Assembly (NCBI RefSeq): GCF_016863195.1
Contig: NZ_BOOK01000016.1
Location: 1-64,000, forward strand
DNA length: 64,000 bases
DNA from: Paraplanobispora takensis
GTDB lineage: Bacteria > Actinomycetota > Actinomycetes > Streptosporangiales > Streptosporangiaceae
Reading direction: 5' to 3'
In this document: one piece after another, positions 35,180 through 45,103 of the stretch
Layout: every line of letters begins with the position of its first letter
Position numbering within the stretch: position 1 is the first letter of the stretch
The notes under the pieces: generated by a model
Told to the model about the DNA's origin: nothing
Seen by the model: only the letters and a program-made list of their open reading frames with translations
Databases searched by the model: none
Made by a program: the position numbers and the translations under genes

Positions 35180-35803
35180 TCAGGGCTCGCGCTCCACACC
35201 GGCGGCCCGGTCCGGGCCGCCGGGATCACGCTCCCCGTTGAGGGCGTGCACCACCCACTCCAGCGAGCCGGTGCGCAGCACCTCCTCCGCCAGGCGCTTG
35301 GCGGTCTCCGTGGTCAGCTGGGCCAGGGAGCTGTCGATCCACGGCTGGACGTTGCGGTTGCCCTGCTCGCGGTACTCGACGGCCTGGATCAGGCACTCCA
35401 GCTTGTCGGCGTCGCGGGCGCAGACGGCCTCGCGGCTGGCCTTGGCCTCGTACTCCCGCACCGCGCCGCCCACCATGTCCGCCACCACCGCGGGCAGGCC
35501 GTGCGTCTGGTCGGCGGTGACCCGCTCGTTCGGCGCCGCCGTCAGATACCGCTTGCCGAGGTAGGGGATGTCGGTGATGCGCGTCTCCTGGGTGTCGTGG
35601 AACAGGCTCATGAACGCCGCGCGCTCCGGGTCACCGCCCTCCAGGGCGGCGATCACGCTCGCGATGATCGCCGTCCGGAACGAGTGGTCGGCGACGCTCT
35701 CCGGATCGCGCACCCCGGCGACCAGCCAGCCGGTGCGCCGATAGCGTTTGAGCAGGCCCATCTCGTAGAGCAGTCCGGCCAGGCCCGTCAGTTCCTCCGC
35801 CAC
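35180..35803 (-). CDS. HD domain phosphohydrolase (YfbR/HDDC2-like)
   Basis: 207 residues from ATG 35803. HD motif residues are visible in order: His of ADHSFRTA, His-Asp of FHDTQETRITD and the distal Asp in DADKLECL. This is the pattern of 5'-deoxynucleotidase/HDDC2 proteins that dephosphorylate nucleoside monophosphates with a divalent metal. The C-terminal 20 residues are disordered and low complexity. Confidence 0.82.
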   Translation of the reverse strand: MAEELTGLAGLLYEMGLLKRYRRTGWLVAGVRDPESVADHSFRTAIIASVIAALEGGDPERAAFMSLFHDTQETRITDIPYLGKRYLTAAPNERVTADQTHGLPAVVADMVGGAVREYEAKASREAVCARDADKLECLIQAVEYREQGNRNVQPWIDSSLAQLTTETAKRLAEEVLRTGSLEWVVHALNGERDPGGPDRAAGVEREP

Positions 35804-35868
35804 GGAAAGTCCCCCTTCCCTTCTGGATCGTCCCTAGAGCGTAGATAACGCTTCCCCGCGGACGGGGC

Positions 35869-35899
35869 TTGAGCTTCCAGCCGGTGGAAGGCCCACACT
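35869..35899 (+). promoter_or_regulatory. MerR-type promoter with 19-bp spacer
   Basis: TTGAGC (35869-35874) and CACACT (35894-35899) are 19 bp apart with CTTCCA-GCCGG-TGGAAG (35874-35890) in the spacer. ATG 35907 lies about 8 bp after the -10 box, so the transcript is leaderless. This is the third such promoter in the window. Confidence 0.65.
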
Positions 35900-35906
35900 C
35901 GGCTGT

Positions 35907-36875
35907 ATGAGCGACGGCTTCATGGACGACGGCTGCACGGACGACGGCTTCATGGACGACGGCGGCTCGGAGACGTTCACCATCGGGGCGCTCTCCGCGC
36001 GCACCGGGATGCCGGTGCGCACCATCCGCTACTGGTCCGACATCGGCGCGCTGCCCCCGGCGGGCCGCAGCGAGGGCGGCTACCGCCTCTACGACGCCGG
36101 GTCCGCCGCCCGGCTCGAACTGATCCGCACGCTGCGGGAGCTGGGGCTCGGCCTGCGGGACGTGCGCCGGGTGCTGGAGCGCGAGGCCACGGTCGCGGCC
36201 GTCGCGGCCGTCCACATCAAGGCGCTGGACGCGCAGATGCGCACGCTGCGGCTACGGCGCGCGGTGCTCGGCACCGTGGTCAGGCGGCAGTCCGGCACGG
36301 AGGAGATGAAACTGTTGAACGATCTGGCACGCCTGTCGGCCGAGGAGCGCAGGCGGATCATCGAGGAGTTCGCGGCCGAGGTCTTCGGCGGCGTGGACGT
36401 CGATCCGGACATCGGCGCGCGGATGCGGCACACGGCCGTGGACCTGCCCGACGATCCCACCCCCGAGCAGGTGGAGGCGTGGGTGGAGCTGGCCGGGCTG
36501 GTCCGGGACCCGGATTTCCGGCGGCGGATGCGCGAGATGGTGGAGCACAACGCCCGGGGGCGCACAGGGGAGGGGCCGCAGCGGGAGTCCGGCGCATCCA
36601 TGTGGTTCGCCAAGAAGGTCGTCTGGCTGGTGGGGGAGGCGCGGGAGCGCGGCGTGGCCCCGGACTCGCCCGAGGCCGCCGACGTCCTCGACCGGCTCCT
36701 GGGCGACATGGACGAGGCGGGGCGGGCCGGGGTCCTGCGGCGCCTGGAGGCGGGCATGTACTCCGAGGCCGAGCGCTACCGCCGGCTGGTGGCCGTCCTG
36801 CGGGGCCGGCCTCCCAAGCCGTTCCACGGCGAGGACTTCGCCTGGCTGGCGGCCGCCCTGCGCGCCGCCGGATGA
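35907..36875 (+). CDS. MerR family regulator with long C-terminal domain
   Basis: 322 residues from ATG 35907, without a ribosome site. Residues 1-22 are an acidic repeat (DDGFMDDG twice) encoded by a short DNA duplication; the MerR HTH follows at 24-95 (FTIGALSARTGMPVRTIRYWS), then a helical linker and a roughly 180-residue helical domain of unknown ligand (EVFGGVDVDPDIGARMRHT; SMWFAKKVVWLVGEA). It probably controls its own promoter. Confidence 0.88.
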   Translation: MSDGFMDDGCTDDGFMDDGGSETFTIGALSARTGMPVRTIRYWSDIGALPPAGRSEGGYRLYDAGSAARLELIRTLRELGLGLRDVRRVLEREATVAAVAAVHIKALDAQMRTLRLRRAVLGTVVRRQSGTEEMKLLNDLARLSAEERRRIIEEFAAEVFGGVDVDPDIGARMRHTAVDLPDDPTPEQVEAWVELAGLVRDPDFRRRMREMVEHNARGRTGEGPQRESGASMWFAKKVVWLVGEARERGVAPDSPEAADVLDRLLGDMDEAGRAGVLRRLEAGMYSEAERYRRLVAVLRGRPPKPFHGEDFAWLAAALRAAG

Positions 36876-36910
36876 GGGCCTCCGGCCGCGGAGCCCGGGT
36901 TCCGGGCGCC

Positions 36911-37012
36911 GTGCTTCAGGTGGAGCGGTTTTTCAGGTGGAGCGGTTTTTCAGGTGGAGCGGTGCTTCAGATGGAACGGTGCTTCAGATGGAACGGTGCT
37001 TCAGGCGGAGGG
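36911..37012. repeat. Six 17-bp tandem repeats running into the GlxA-type stop codon
   Basis: Exact period 17: GTGCTTCAGGTGGAGCG (36911), GTTTTTCAGGTGGAGCG (36928 and 36945), GTGCTTCAGATGGAACG (36962 and 36979), GTGCTTCAGGCGGAGGG (36996). The last unit contains the stop codon of the minus-strand gene (37001-37003). It fills the gap between two convergent genes. Confidence 0.9.
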
Positions 37013-37987
37013 GCGGAAGGCCCGGCGGTAGGCCGACGGGGAGGTGCGCATCGCCCTGCCGAAGTGGTGGCGGAAGGTCGCCGGGCTGTCGAAGCCGACC
37101 GCGGCGGCGATCTCCTCGACCGGGGCGGCGGTGGACTCCAGCAGGGTGAGGCTGGCCGCGATCCGCTGGGAGACGACCCAGCGCAGCGGGCTGGTGCCGG
37201 TCTGCCGGCCGAAGTGGCGGATGAAGGTGCGCTGCGACATGCGGGCCGCCCCGGCCAGGTCGGCGACCGTCAGGGGCTCGGAGAGGTGCTCCAGGGCCCA
37301 GGCCATCGCGGCGGCCACCGCGTCGTCGTCCTCCACCGGCGCGACGGCCGCCTCGACGAACTGCGCCTGGCCGCCGTCCCGGTGCGGGGGGATGACCAGC
37401 CGGCGCGCGACCGTGTTGGCCACGCCCGGCCCGTGGTCCCTGCGCACGAGGTGGACCAGCAGGTCCAGCCCGGCCGCGCTGCCCGCGCTGGTCAGCACGT
37501 CGCCGTCGTCCACGTAGAGCACGTCGGGGTTCACCCGCACGCGCGGGAACCTGCGCTGGAGCAGCTCGGCGTAGCGCCAGTGGGTCGTCGCCTCCCGCCC
37601 GTCCAGCAGCCCCGCTGCGGCCAGCGCGAAGGCGCCCGAGCAGATCGACACGACCCTCGCGCCCCGCTCCCGCGCGGCCCGCAACGCGGCCGTCACCCCG
37701 GGGGAGACCTCGCCCCGCACGTCCGGGACGCCGGGGACGATCACCGTGTCCGCCGCGGCCAGCGTCTCGAGCCCGTGCCGGGCCCGCATGGTGAAGCCGC
37801 CCACGACCCGCAGGTCGGCGGGGGTCTCGGCGCAGACCGTGAGGTCGTACCAGGGCACGTCCAGCTCGGGCCGGGGGATGCCGAAGATCTCCACCACGCA
37901 TCCCAGCTCGAAGGGGGCCATGCCGTCGAAGGCCAGTACGGAGACCGCGTGACGTGGGCGGAGCGGCGTGGGCGGGGGGAGCAGCAT
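37001..37987 (-). CDS. GlxA family AraC-type regulator with DJ-1/PfpI-like domain
   Basis: 328 residues from ATG 37987. Residues 12-190 form a class I amidotransferase/DJ-1-like sensor domain with the elbow cysteine in VVSICSGAFALA; residues 215-325 form the two AraC HTH motifs (RTFIRHFGRQTGTSPLRWV; ESTAAPVEEIAAAVGFDSPATFRHHF). The sensor is usually non-enzymatic. Divergent from the rhodanese gene at 38124, its likely target. Confidence 0.9.
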   Translation of the reverse strand: MLLPPPTPLRPRHAVSVLAFDGMAPFELGCVVEIFGIPRPELDVPWYDLTVCAETPADLRVVGGFTMRARHGLETLAAADTVIVPGVPDVRGEVSPGVTAALRAARERGARVVSICSGAFALAAAGLLDGREATTHWRYAELLQRRFPRVRVNPDVLYVDDGDVLTSAGSAAGLDLLVHLVRRDHGPGVANTVARRLVIPPHRDGGQAQFVEAAVAPVEDDDAVAAAMAWALEHLSEPLTVADLAGAARMSQRTFIRHFGRQTGTSPLRWVVSQRIAASLTLLESTAAPVEEIAAAVGFDSPATFRHHFGRAMRTSPSAYRRAFRPSA

Positions 37988-38123
37988 GGCGAAATCTTAG
38001 CGATAAGCGGCATTCGCGCCACTGGTGCCGGTCGGCCCGGTGCCAGCAGCATTTCCCTGTCGCCCTTCCCGCCGGGCACGGCGACCGACCCGACTGCCCC
38101 GATTGACTCGACCGAAAGGCCGG

Positions 38124-38708
38124 ATGATGTCCGCCGCTTCCGTTCCCGCACCCGCCACCTCCGCGCAGGCCGTGCCCGCCACCTCCGCGCAGGCCGTGCC
38201 CGCCGCCCCTCCGCAGGCCGTGCCCGCCGCCCCTCCGCAGGCCGCGCCCCGCTCCGCCGTCACTGCCGTCCCGGCGGCCGGAAACGCCGCCGCGCTGGCC
38301 CACTTCGCCGCCCGCCTGGCGTTCGAGACCGACGTGTCCGACGTCGCCGCCGCGCTGGCCGCCGGGGCCGGCGACGTCATCGTGATCGACTCCCGCAGCC
38401 GGGAGAGCTGGGAGCAGGGCCGCATCGAGGGCGCCGTGCACCTGCCCACCGCCGAGATCGCCGCCCGCGCGGCCGAGACGGTCCCCGCCGGGGTGACCGT
38501 GGTGACCTACTGCTGGGGCCCCGGCTGCAACGGCGCCACCCGGGCCGCCCTGGAGTTCGCCCGGCTCGGCTACCCGGTCAAGGAGATGCTGGGCGGCTTC
38601 GAGTACTGGGCCCGCGAGGGCTTCCCGGTGGAGACCGCCGACGGTGTCTCCCGCCGACCGGCCGACCCTCTGACCGCCCCGGTCTCCGGCATCGCCTGCG
38701 CCTGCTGA
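38124..38708 (+). CDS. Rhodanese-like sulfurtransferase domain protein
   Basis: 194 residues from ATG 38124 (second ATG at 38127) with AAAGG upstream. Residues 1-50 are Ala/Pro-rich and made by four 24-bp repeats. The rhodanese domain spans about 72-180: VIVIDSRSRESWEQGRIEGA, active-site loop YCWGPGCNGA with the catalytic cysteine, and the closing GGFEYWAREGFPVE. It would transfer sulfane sulfur in the cytoplasm. GlxA-type regulators and rhodaneses are commonly adjacent in actinomycetes. Confidence 0.88.
   Translation: MMSAASVPAPATSAQAVPATSAQAVPAAPPQAVPAAPPQAAPRSAVTAVPAAGNAAALAHFAARLAFETDVSDVAAALAAGAGDVIVIDSRSRESWEQGRIEGAVHLPTAEIAARAAETVPAGVTVVTYCWGPGCNGATRAALEFARLGYPVKEMLGGFEYWAREGFPVETADGVSRRPADPLTAPVSGIACAC
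38151..38246. repeat. Four 24-bp tandem repeats inside the rhodanese gene
   Basis: Units at 38151, 38175, 38199 and 38223; units 1-2 encode PATSAQAV, units 3-4 PAAPPQAV. In frame with the gene, so copy number changes only the length of its disordered N-terminus. Confidence 0.8.
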
Positions 38709-38793
38709 CCCGGCCGTCCCCGCGGCGCGAGACCGTCGATCTTCAGTTCCGATTCCCCGGGACAATCCGGGATTCTGAAGGAAGGATGGCCCC

Positions 38794-39327
38794 ATGAACG
38801 AGATGTTGTCGCGTGCGGCCGCTCGCACGGTGAACGTGGTCCGCGGGATCCGGGAGGACCAGTACGGCCTGCCGACCCCCTGCGCCGAGTACGACGTCCG
38901 GACCCTGCTCGGCCACCTGTCCTGGGTGGCGCTGATGTTCGAGGCGCTGGCCGACAAGGAGCCCATGCCGCCGGAGGACAACGAGCCCGGCGCCCTCGAG
39001 AGCAGGGTCGAGGGGATGGTCGCGGGCTGGTCGAAGCAGGAGGCGTTCGAGGGCGAGAGCCCCGGGATGGGACTGCCGATGACCGTGGTCTTCCAGATGG
39101 GCCTGGGCGACCTGGTCTTCCACGGCTGGGACCTGGCCAGGGCCACCGGGCAGGACTACGAGGTGGACAAGGAGACCGGCGAGGCGATGTTCGTCTACGC
39201 CGAGCAGATGGCCCCGATGGCCAGGCAGAACGGGGTGTTCGGCGACGAGGTCGCCGTGCCGCAGGACGCCCCGCCCTTCGAGCGCGCCCTCGGGCTGACC
39301 GGCCGGGACCCCGGCTGGAAGCCCTGA
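38794..39327 (+). CDS. TIGR03086 family metal-binding protein (DinB-like fold)
   Basis: 177 residues from ATG 38794 with GAAGGA upstream. The four-helix DinB/mycothiol-isomerase-like fold is recognised from LPTPCAEYDVRTLLGHLSWV (His is a metal ligand), DLVFHGWDLARATGQ (second His) and FERALGLTGRDPGWKP, the C-terminal signature of TIGR03086. Possibly a mycothiol-dependent enzyme; function not established. Confidence 0.85.
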   Translation: MNEMLSRAAARTVNVVRGIREDQYGLPTPCAEYDVRTLLGHLSWVALMFEALADKEPMPPEDNEPGALESRVEGMVAGWSKQEAFEGESPGMGLPMTVVFQMGLGDLVFHGWDLARATGQDYEVDKETGEAMFVYAEQMAPMARQNGVFGDEVAVPQDAPPFERALGLTGRDPGWKP

Positions 39328-39425
39328 TCACGCGCCGAACACGGTTCGCACTCGCTTGGGTCAAGCACTCGGCCCGTACGCGGGATTCGCCGTCGTAGGA
39401 GTGACACGGATCCTACGGAGGCGAT

Positions 39426-40952
39426 ATGAGATCACGTCCGTTCGTCATCGCTTGTGCCGTCCTCGCCCTGCTGTCCGCCGCCGCCTGCGGAGCGGCGTCG
39501 GACGGCATGGGCGGCCAATCCGTCGGCATGCCCTCGACGGACGCCGCCCGGTCCGCGCCGCCCAAGGCGTCGGCCGGGGGGAACGACTCCGCCGCCGTGC
39601 GGGAGAGCCCCCGCGAGGAGAGCACCCGCGAGGAGAGCGAGAAGCCGGAAACCGGTGCCGAGCAGATCTCCACCTTCGCCCTCGACGTGGACACCGCCTC
39701 CTACGGTTACGCCCGGCGGACCATCCGGGAGGGCCGGCTGCCCGAGCCCGCCCAGGTCCGGCCCGAGGAGTTCGTCAACTCCTTCCGGCAGGACTACCCG
39801 GAGCCGGGTGACAACGGCTTCGCCGTACACGTCGACGGCGCCAGGACGCCCGAGGACGGCACCGCGCTGGTCCGGGTCGGCCTGCAGACCCGCGGGGCCG
39901 ACCCGGAGGCGCGGCGCCCGGCGAACCTGACCTTCGTGGTGGACGTGTCCGGCTCGATGGGCGAGCCCGGACGGCTCGACCTGGTCAAGGAGGCCCTGCA
40001 CAAGCTCGTCGACCAGCTCGGCCCGGGGGACCAGATCTCGATCGTGGCCTTCAGCGACCAGGCCGAGACGGTGGTCGCCATGACCCCGGCGACCGACAGG
40101 GACACGCTGCACTCGGCCGTCGCCGGCCTCGCCGTACGGGACTCCACGAACGTGGAGGCGGGCCTGACCAGCGGTTACACCGAGGCCTCCCGGACCTTCC
40201 GGCCCATGGCCACCAACCGGGTCATCCTGCTGTCGGACGGCCTGGCCAACACCGGCGACACGAGCTGGCAGGGCATCCTGGACCGGGTGAAGGAGTACGC
40301 CGGCAAGGAGATCACCCTGCTGTGCGTGGGCGTCGGCCGCGAGTACGGCGACGAGCTGATGGAGCAGCTCGCCGACAACGGCGACGGCGCCGCCGTCTAC
40401 GTCAGCTCGGTCGACGACGCGCGCAAGGTCTTCGTCGAGCAACTCGCCACCACCCTCGACCTGCGGGCCCGCGACGCCAAGGCGCAGGTCGTCTTCAACC
40501 CCTCGGTGGTGGAGTCCTATCGTCTCGTCGGCTACGAGAACCGCGAGCTGGCGACCGAGGACTTCCGCGACGACACCAAGGACGGCGGCGAGATCGGCCC
40601 CGGCCACTCGGTGACGGCCCTGTACCGCGTACGGCTGCGCGAGGGCGCCTCGGGCCGGCTCGGCACGGCGACCGTACGCTGGCAGGACCCCGACACCCGC
40701 CGCCCCGCCGAGGCCGGCCGCTCCCTGGACGCGGCGGACCTGTCACCCTCCCTGTGGGAGTCGGCCTCGCCGAGATTTCAGGTCGACGTGGTGGCGGCGG
40801 CCTTCGCCGAGCACCTGCGCACCCGCGAGTCGCTGGCCGGAGTGGCGACCGCCGACCTGGCCGGCCACGCCACCCGCCTGGCCGGGACCACCGAGGACCC
40901 GATGGTGACCGAGCTGGCCGACCTGATCGGCAGGGCCGCGACGCTCGGCTGA
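39426..40952 (+). CDS. von Willebrand factor A domain lipoprotein (YfbK-like)
   Basis: 508 residues from ATG 39426 with GGAGG upstream. Signal with lipobox SAAC (Cys about 21), a disordered Ser/Glu linker, a YfbK N-terminal domain (TFALDVDTASYGYARRTI), the vWA domain with the metal-ion site DVSGSMGEP and later LSDGLANTGD, and a C-terminal DUF3520-like domain. Surface-anchored, metal-dependent binding protein of unknown partner. No operon partner is apparent. Confidence 0.9.
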   Translation: MRSRPFVIACAVLALLSAAACGAASDGMGGQSVGMPSTDAARSAPPKASAGGNDSAAVRESPREESTREESEKPETGAEQISTFALDVDTASYGYARRTIREGRLPEPAQVRPEEFVNSFRQDYPEPGDNGFAVHVDGARTPEDGTALVRVGLQTRGADPEARRPANLTFVVDVSGSMGEPGRLDLVKEALHKLVDQLGPGDQISIVAFSDQAETVVAMTPATDRDTLHSAVAGLAVRDSTNVEAGLTSGYTEASRTFRPMATNRVILLSDGLANTGDTSWQGILDRVKEYAGKEITLLCVGVGREYGDELMEQLADNGDGAAVYVSSVDDARKVFVEQLATTLDLRARDAKAQVVFNPSVVESYRLVGYENRELATEDFRDDTKDGGEIGPGHSVTALYRVRLREGASGRLGTATVRWQDPDTRRPAEAGRSLDAADLSPSLWESASPRFQVDVVAAAFAEHLRTRESLAGVATADLAGHATRLAGTTEDPMVTELADLIGRAATLG

Positions 40953-41095
40953 GACCGGGTACGGCGGGCGCGGCGGGTGACGGGCCCGCCCGCGGGGGCG
41001 CGTCCGCTGCCCTGGGCCTCGCGGTTACGGGGTCCGGAGCGTTGTCCTATACACTGGCGGGGTGCCGCAGGGGTGAACGCCTCGGCGGACACCCA

Positions 41096-41168
41096 GGGGC
41101 TATGGCGCAGCTGGTAGCGCGCCTCCATGGCATGGAGGAGGTCTGGGGTTCGAATCCCCATAGCTCCA
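41096..41168 (+). tRNA. tRNA-Ala (GGC anticodon)
   Basis: Full cloverleaf: acceptor GGGGCTA/TAGCTCC with one G-T pair, D-arm GCGC-AGCTGGTA-GCGC, anticodon stem CCTCC/GGAGG around loop ATGGCAT with GGC at 41129-41131, variable AGGTC, T-arm TGGGG-TTCGAAT-CCCCA, discriminator A. CCA is not encoded. TATACA/TACACT about 45 bp upstream is a plausible -10 region; a 17-bp hairpin follows. Confidence 0.95.
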
Positions 41169-41178
41169 CCCGAACGGT

Positions 41179-41219
41179 GTTGCTCGGACACCGCCCGTCG
41201 AAGGCGGTGTCCGAGCAAC
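41179..41219 (+). terminator. Perfect 17-bp hairpin after the tRNA
   Basis: GTTGCTCGGACACCGCC (41179-41195) pairs without mismatch with GGCGGTGTCCGAGCAAC (41203-41219) over a 7-nt loop. No U-tract, as is usual for actinomycete terminators. It can also serve the xylanase gene arriving from the right. Confidence 0.8.
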
Positions 41220-41269
41220 GTCGCGCTCCCCGATCGGCACCGGCTCGTGCCGTCTCATGGGTCGATCTT

Positions 41270-42856
<1,587 letters not shown>

Positions 42857-42929
42857 TCACCACATCAGACGGGGCCGACCGCTTCGGAGATCAGTGTGGA
42901 AACACGACCGAAACATGTCAAGAGCCGAT

Positions 42930-42940
42930 CGAAATTTTCG
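42930..42940. promoter_or_regulatory. Inverted repeat CGAAA-T-TTTCG
   Basis: Perfect 5-bp arms. GAAA-N-TTTC inverted repeats have been described upstream of actinomycete xylanase genes as regulatory sites. About 190 bp before the xylanase start. Confidence 0.6.
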
Positions 42941-43037
42941 GAACGAACTGGCCCGTGACGAAGCTCGAAGATTGTCGGCATTGGGATGCGAGAGATCGGA
43001 CGGGGAAGTGGTTGGCAAAAATCTGCCGATATCGGTT

Positions 43038-43050
43038 ATGAAAGTTTCAT
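43038..43050. promoter_or_regulatory. Inverted repeat ATGAAA-G-TTTCAT
   Basis: Perfect 6-bp arms around one base; second copy of the GAAA-N-TTTC element, 109 bp from the first. Confidence 0.6.
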
Positions 43051-43222
43051 GAGATGAACGCAAGTTGCGGATGCGGAGAACCGGCTGCACAGGCGGGCGA
43101 TGCCTACCCGGCTCGGTCGCGCCCGAGACTTCTCCCCCTTGACGGCAGCCGGGCCCGGTGGGTTTACTCGCCGCCATCACCACCGAAGACGCCGGATTGT
43201 CGAAGGGGGTCCGCACCGCGAA

Positions 43223-43238
43223 ATGTTAGCGCTAACAT
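43223..43238. promoter_or_regulatory. 16-bp LacI-type palindrome ATGTTAGCGCTAACAT
   Basis: Perfect palindrome with the central GCGC typical of LacI-family sites that control glycoside-hydrolase genes; 217 bp before the GH62 start. Confidence 0.7.
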
Positions 43239-43454
43239 CAGCGCCCGCCCACGGGATGCGCAAGGTCGAGAAACCTGGGTGACGCCACCCGCCCAGGTCA
43301 CTCCGCGTCTGCCGCTCTCGTGACTCCGTCACCCGCACCAACACCGATCGGATCGTGAGCCACGCGATCGGGCGTGGCGTGAACGTCCGCGGTCATGCCC
43401 TGCCGGGCGCAGGCCCCGTCCGGCGCGACTCGACGCTTTGAACCGGAGCCCATC

Positions 43455-44906
43455 GTGAAACCCAGATCCCTGGCCGTCATCGCGACGGTGACCGCCTTAC
43501 TGGCGAGCCTGTTCGTCGCCATGCAGATCCAGCCCGCCAACGCGGCCACCATCGACACCAACGCCTGGTACGTCCTGGTCAACCGCAACAGCGGCAAGGC
43601 CCTGGACGTCTACAACCTCTCGACCGCCGACGGCGCCCGCATCACCCAGTGGACCCGCAACGACGGCAACCAGCAGCAGTGGCAGTTCGTCGACTCCGGC
43701 AACGGCTACTACCGCATCAAGTCCCGCCACTCCGGAAAGGTGCTGGACGTCTACAACTGGTCGACCGCCAACGGCGGATCGATCGTGCAATGGGCCGACC
43801 TCAACGGCACCAACCAGCAGTGGCGGCCGGCCGACAGCTCAGACGGCCACGTGAGGTTCATCTCGCGTCACAGCAACAAGGCCCTGGAAGTGCAGGGCGC
43901 CTCCACCGCCGACGGCGCCGGCGTCGTCCAGTACGACGACTGGGGCGGCGCCAACCAGCAGTGGCGGCTCGTCAAGGTGGACGGCGGCGACCCCGGTACG
44001 TGCGCTCTTCCGTCGACGTACCGCTGGACGTCGACGGGCCCGCTGGCGCAGCCGAAGTCGGGGTGGGTCTCGCTCAAGGACTTCACCGTCGCCCCCTACA
44101 ACGGCAGGCATCTCGTCTATGCGACGACGCACGACACGGGGACGAGATGGGGTTCGATGAACTTCGGCCTGTTCACCAACTGGTCGGAGATGGCCTCGGC
44201 CGGTCAGAACACGATGTCCTCATCCGCCGTCGCGCCCACCCTTTTCTACTTCGCCCCGAGAAACATCTGGGTGCTCGCCTACCAGTGGGGCAGGACCGCC
44301 TTCTCCTATCGGACGTCGAGCGATCCCGCCAACCCCAACGGCTGGTCATCCGAACAGACGCTCTTCTCCGGAAGCATCTCCGGCTCCGGAACGGGCCCCA
44401 TCGACCAGACGCTCATCGGTGACGGCACGAACATGTACCTGTTCTTCGCCGGCGACAACGGCAAGATCTACCGGGCCGGTATGCCGATCGGGAACTTCCC
44501 GGGAAGTTTCGGCACGACATCGACGGTGGTCATGAGCGACACGACGAACAACCTGTTCGAAGCCGTGCAGGTCTACAAGCTCCAGGGCCAGAACCGCTAC
44601 CTCATGATCGTCGAGGCGATCGGCTCGCAGGGCCGCTACTTCCGCTCGTTCACGGCCACCAGCCTGAACGGTTCGTGGACGCCGCAGGCCGCGACCGAGG
44701 GCAACCCCTTCGCCGGCAAGGCCAACAGCGGCGCCACCTGGACCAACGACATCAGCCACGGCGAGCTGGTCCGCGCCAACGCCGATCAGACCATGACCGT
44801 CGACCCCTGCAACCTGCAGCTGCTCTACCAGGGACGCAGCCCTGGCTCCGGCGGCGACTACGGCCTCCTGCCCTACCGGCCAGGCCTGCTGACACTGCAG
44901 CGCTGA
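43455..44906 (+). CDS. Secreted alpha-L-arabinofuranosidase GH62 with N-terminal CBM13
   Basis: 483 residues from GTG 43455, six bases after GGAG; the upstream in-frame ATG lacks a site. Sec signal to about residue 32 (ANAA). Residues 37-180 are a ricin-type CBM13 with three NQQW-type repeats; residues 190-483 are GH62: [20 protein letters not shown] (catalytic Asp), [28 protein letters not shown] (Glu) and [15 protein letters not shown]. It removes arabinose side chains from arabinoxylan, complementing the divergent xylanase. Confidence 0.95.
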   Translation: MKPRSLAVIATVTALLASLFVAMQIQPANAATIDTNAWYVLVNRNSGKALDVYNLSTADGARITQWTRNDGNQQQWQFVDSGNGYYRIKSRHSGKVLDVYNWSTANGGSIVQWADLNGTNQQWRPADSSDGHVRFISRHSNKALEVQGASTADGAGVVQYDDWGGANQQWRLVKVDGGDPGTCALPSTYRWTSTGPLAQPKSGWVSLKDFTVAPYNGRHLVYATTHDTGTRWGSMNFGLFTNWSEMASAGQNTMSSSAVAPTLFYFAPRNIWVLAYQWGRTAFSYRTSSDPANPNGWSSEQTLFSGSISGSGTGPIDQTLIGDGTNMYLFFAGDNGKIYRAGMPIGNFPGSFGTTSTVVMSDTTNNLFEAVQVYKLQGQNRYLMIVEAIGSQGRYFRSFTATSLNGSWTPQAATEGNPFAGKANSGATWTNDISHGELVRANADQTMTVDPCNLQLLYQGRSPGSGGDYGLLPYRPGLLTLQR

Positions 44907-44916
44907 CGGCGTGACG

Positions 44917-45002
44917 CGGATCCGCCCGGATGTTCCCGGCGAAGGCGTACACCGAATCGGGTGAGCGCCATCGCGGCACGGGATCAGGTCCGGGCGGATC
45001 CG
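44917..45002. repeat. 14-bp inverted repeat, arms 58 bp apart
   Basis: CGGATCCGCCCGGA (44917-44930) and TCCGGGCGGATCCG (44989-45002) just after the GH62 stop codon. Could fold as a long-loop hairpin around the intergenic segment. Confidence 0.5.
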
Positions 45003-45004
45003 GA

Positions 45005-45035
45005 GGGCGGGCCCGGCGCGAGGCCGGACCCGCCC
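45005..45035. terminator. Hairpin terminator between GH62 and WD40 genes
   Basis: GGGCGGGCCCGGC (45005-45017) pairs with GCCGGACCCGCCC (45023-45035) with one mismatch and a 5-nt loop; lies between convergent genes. Confidence 0.6.
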
Positions 45036-45103
45036 GGGTCACGGGGAAACGTCAGCGCCCGTACGGCGACGGGGTGCGGGATCGGGCGGCCCTCCTCGGC
45101 CGT

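Noticed and set aside
36911-37012. CRISPR array
   Set aside because: The 17-bp units are contiguous without spacers, and no cas gene is in the window.
36984-39146. 720-codon minus-strand frame across the GlxA, rhodanese and DinB-like genes
   Set aside because: It lies out of frame or antisense to three well-supported genes and is very Arg/Gly-rich.
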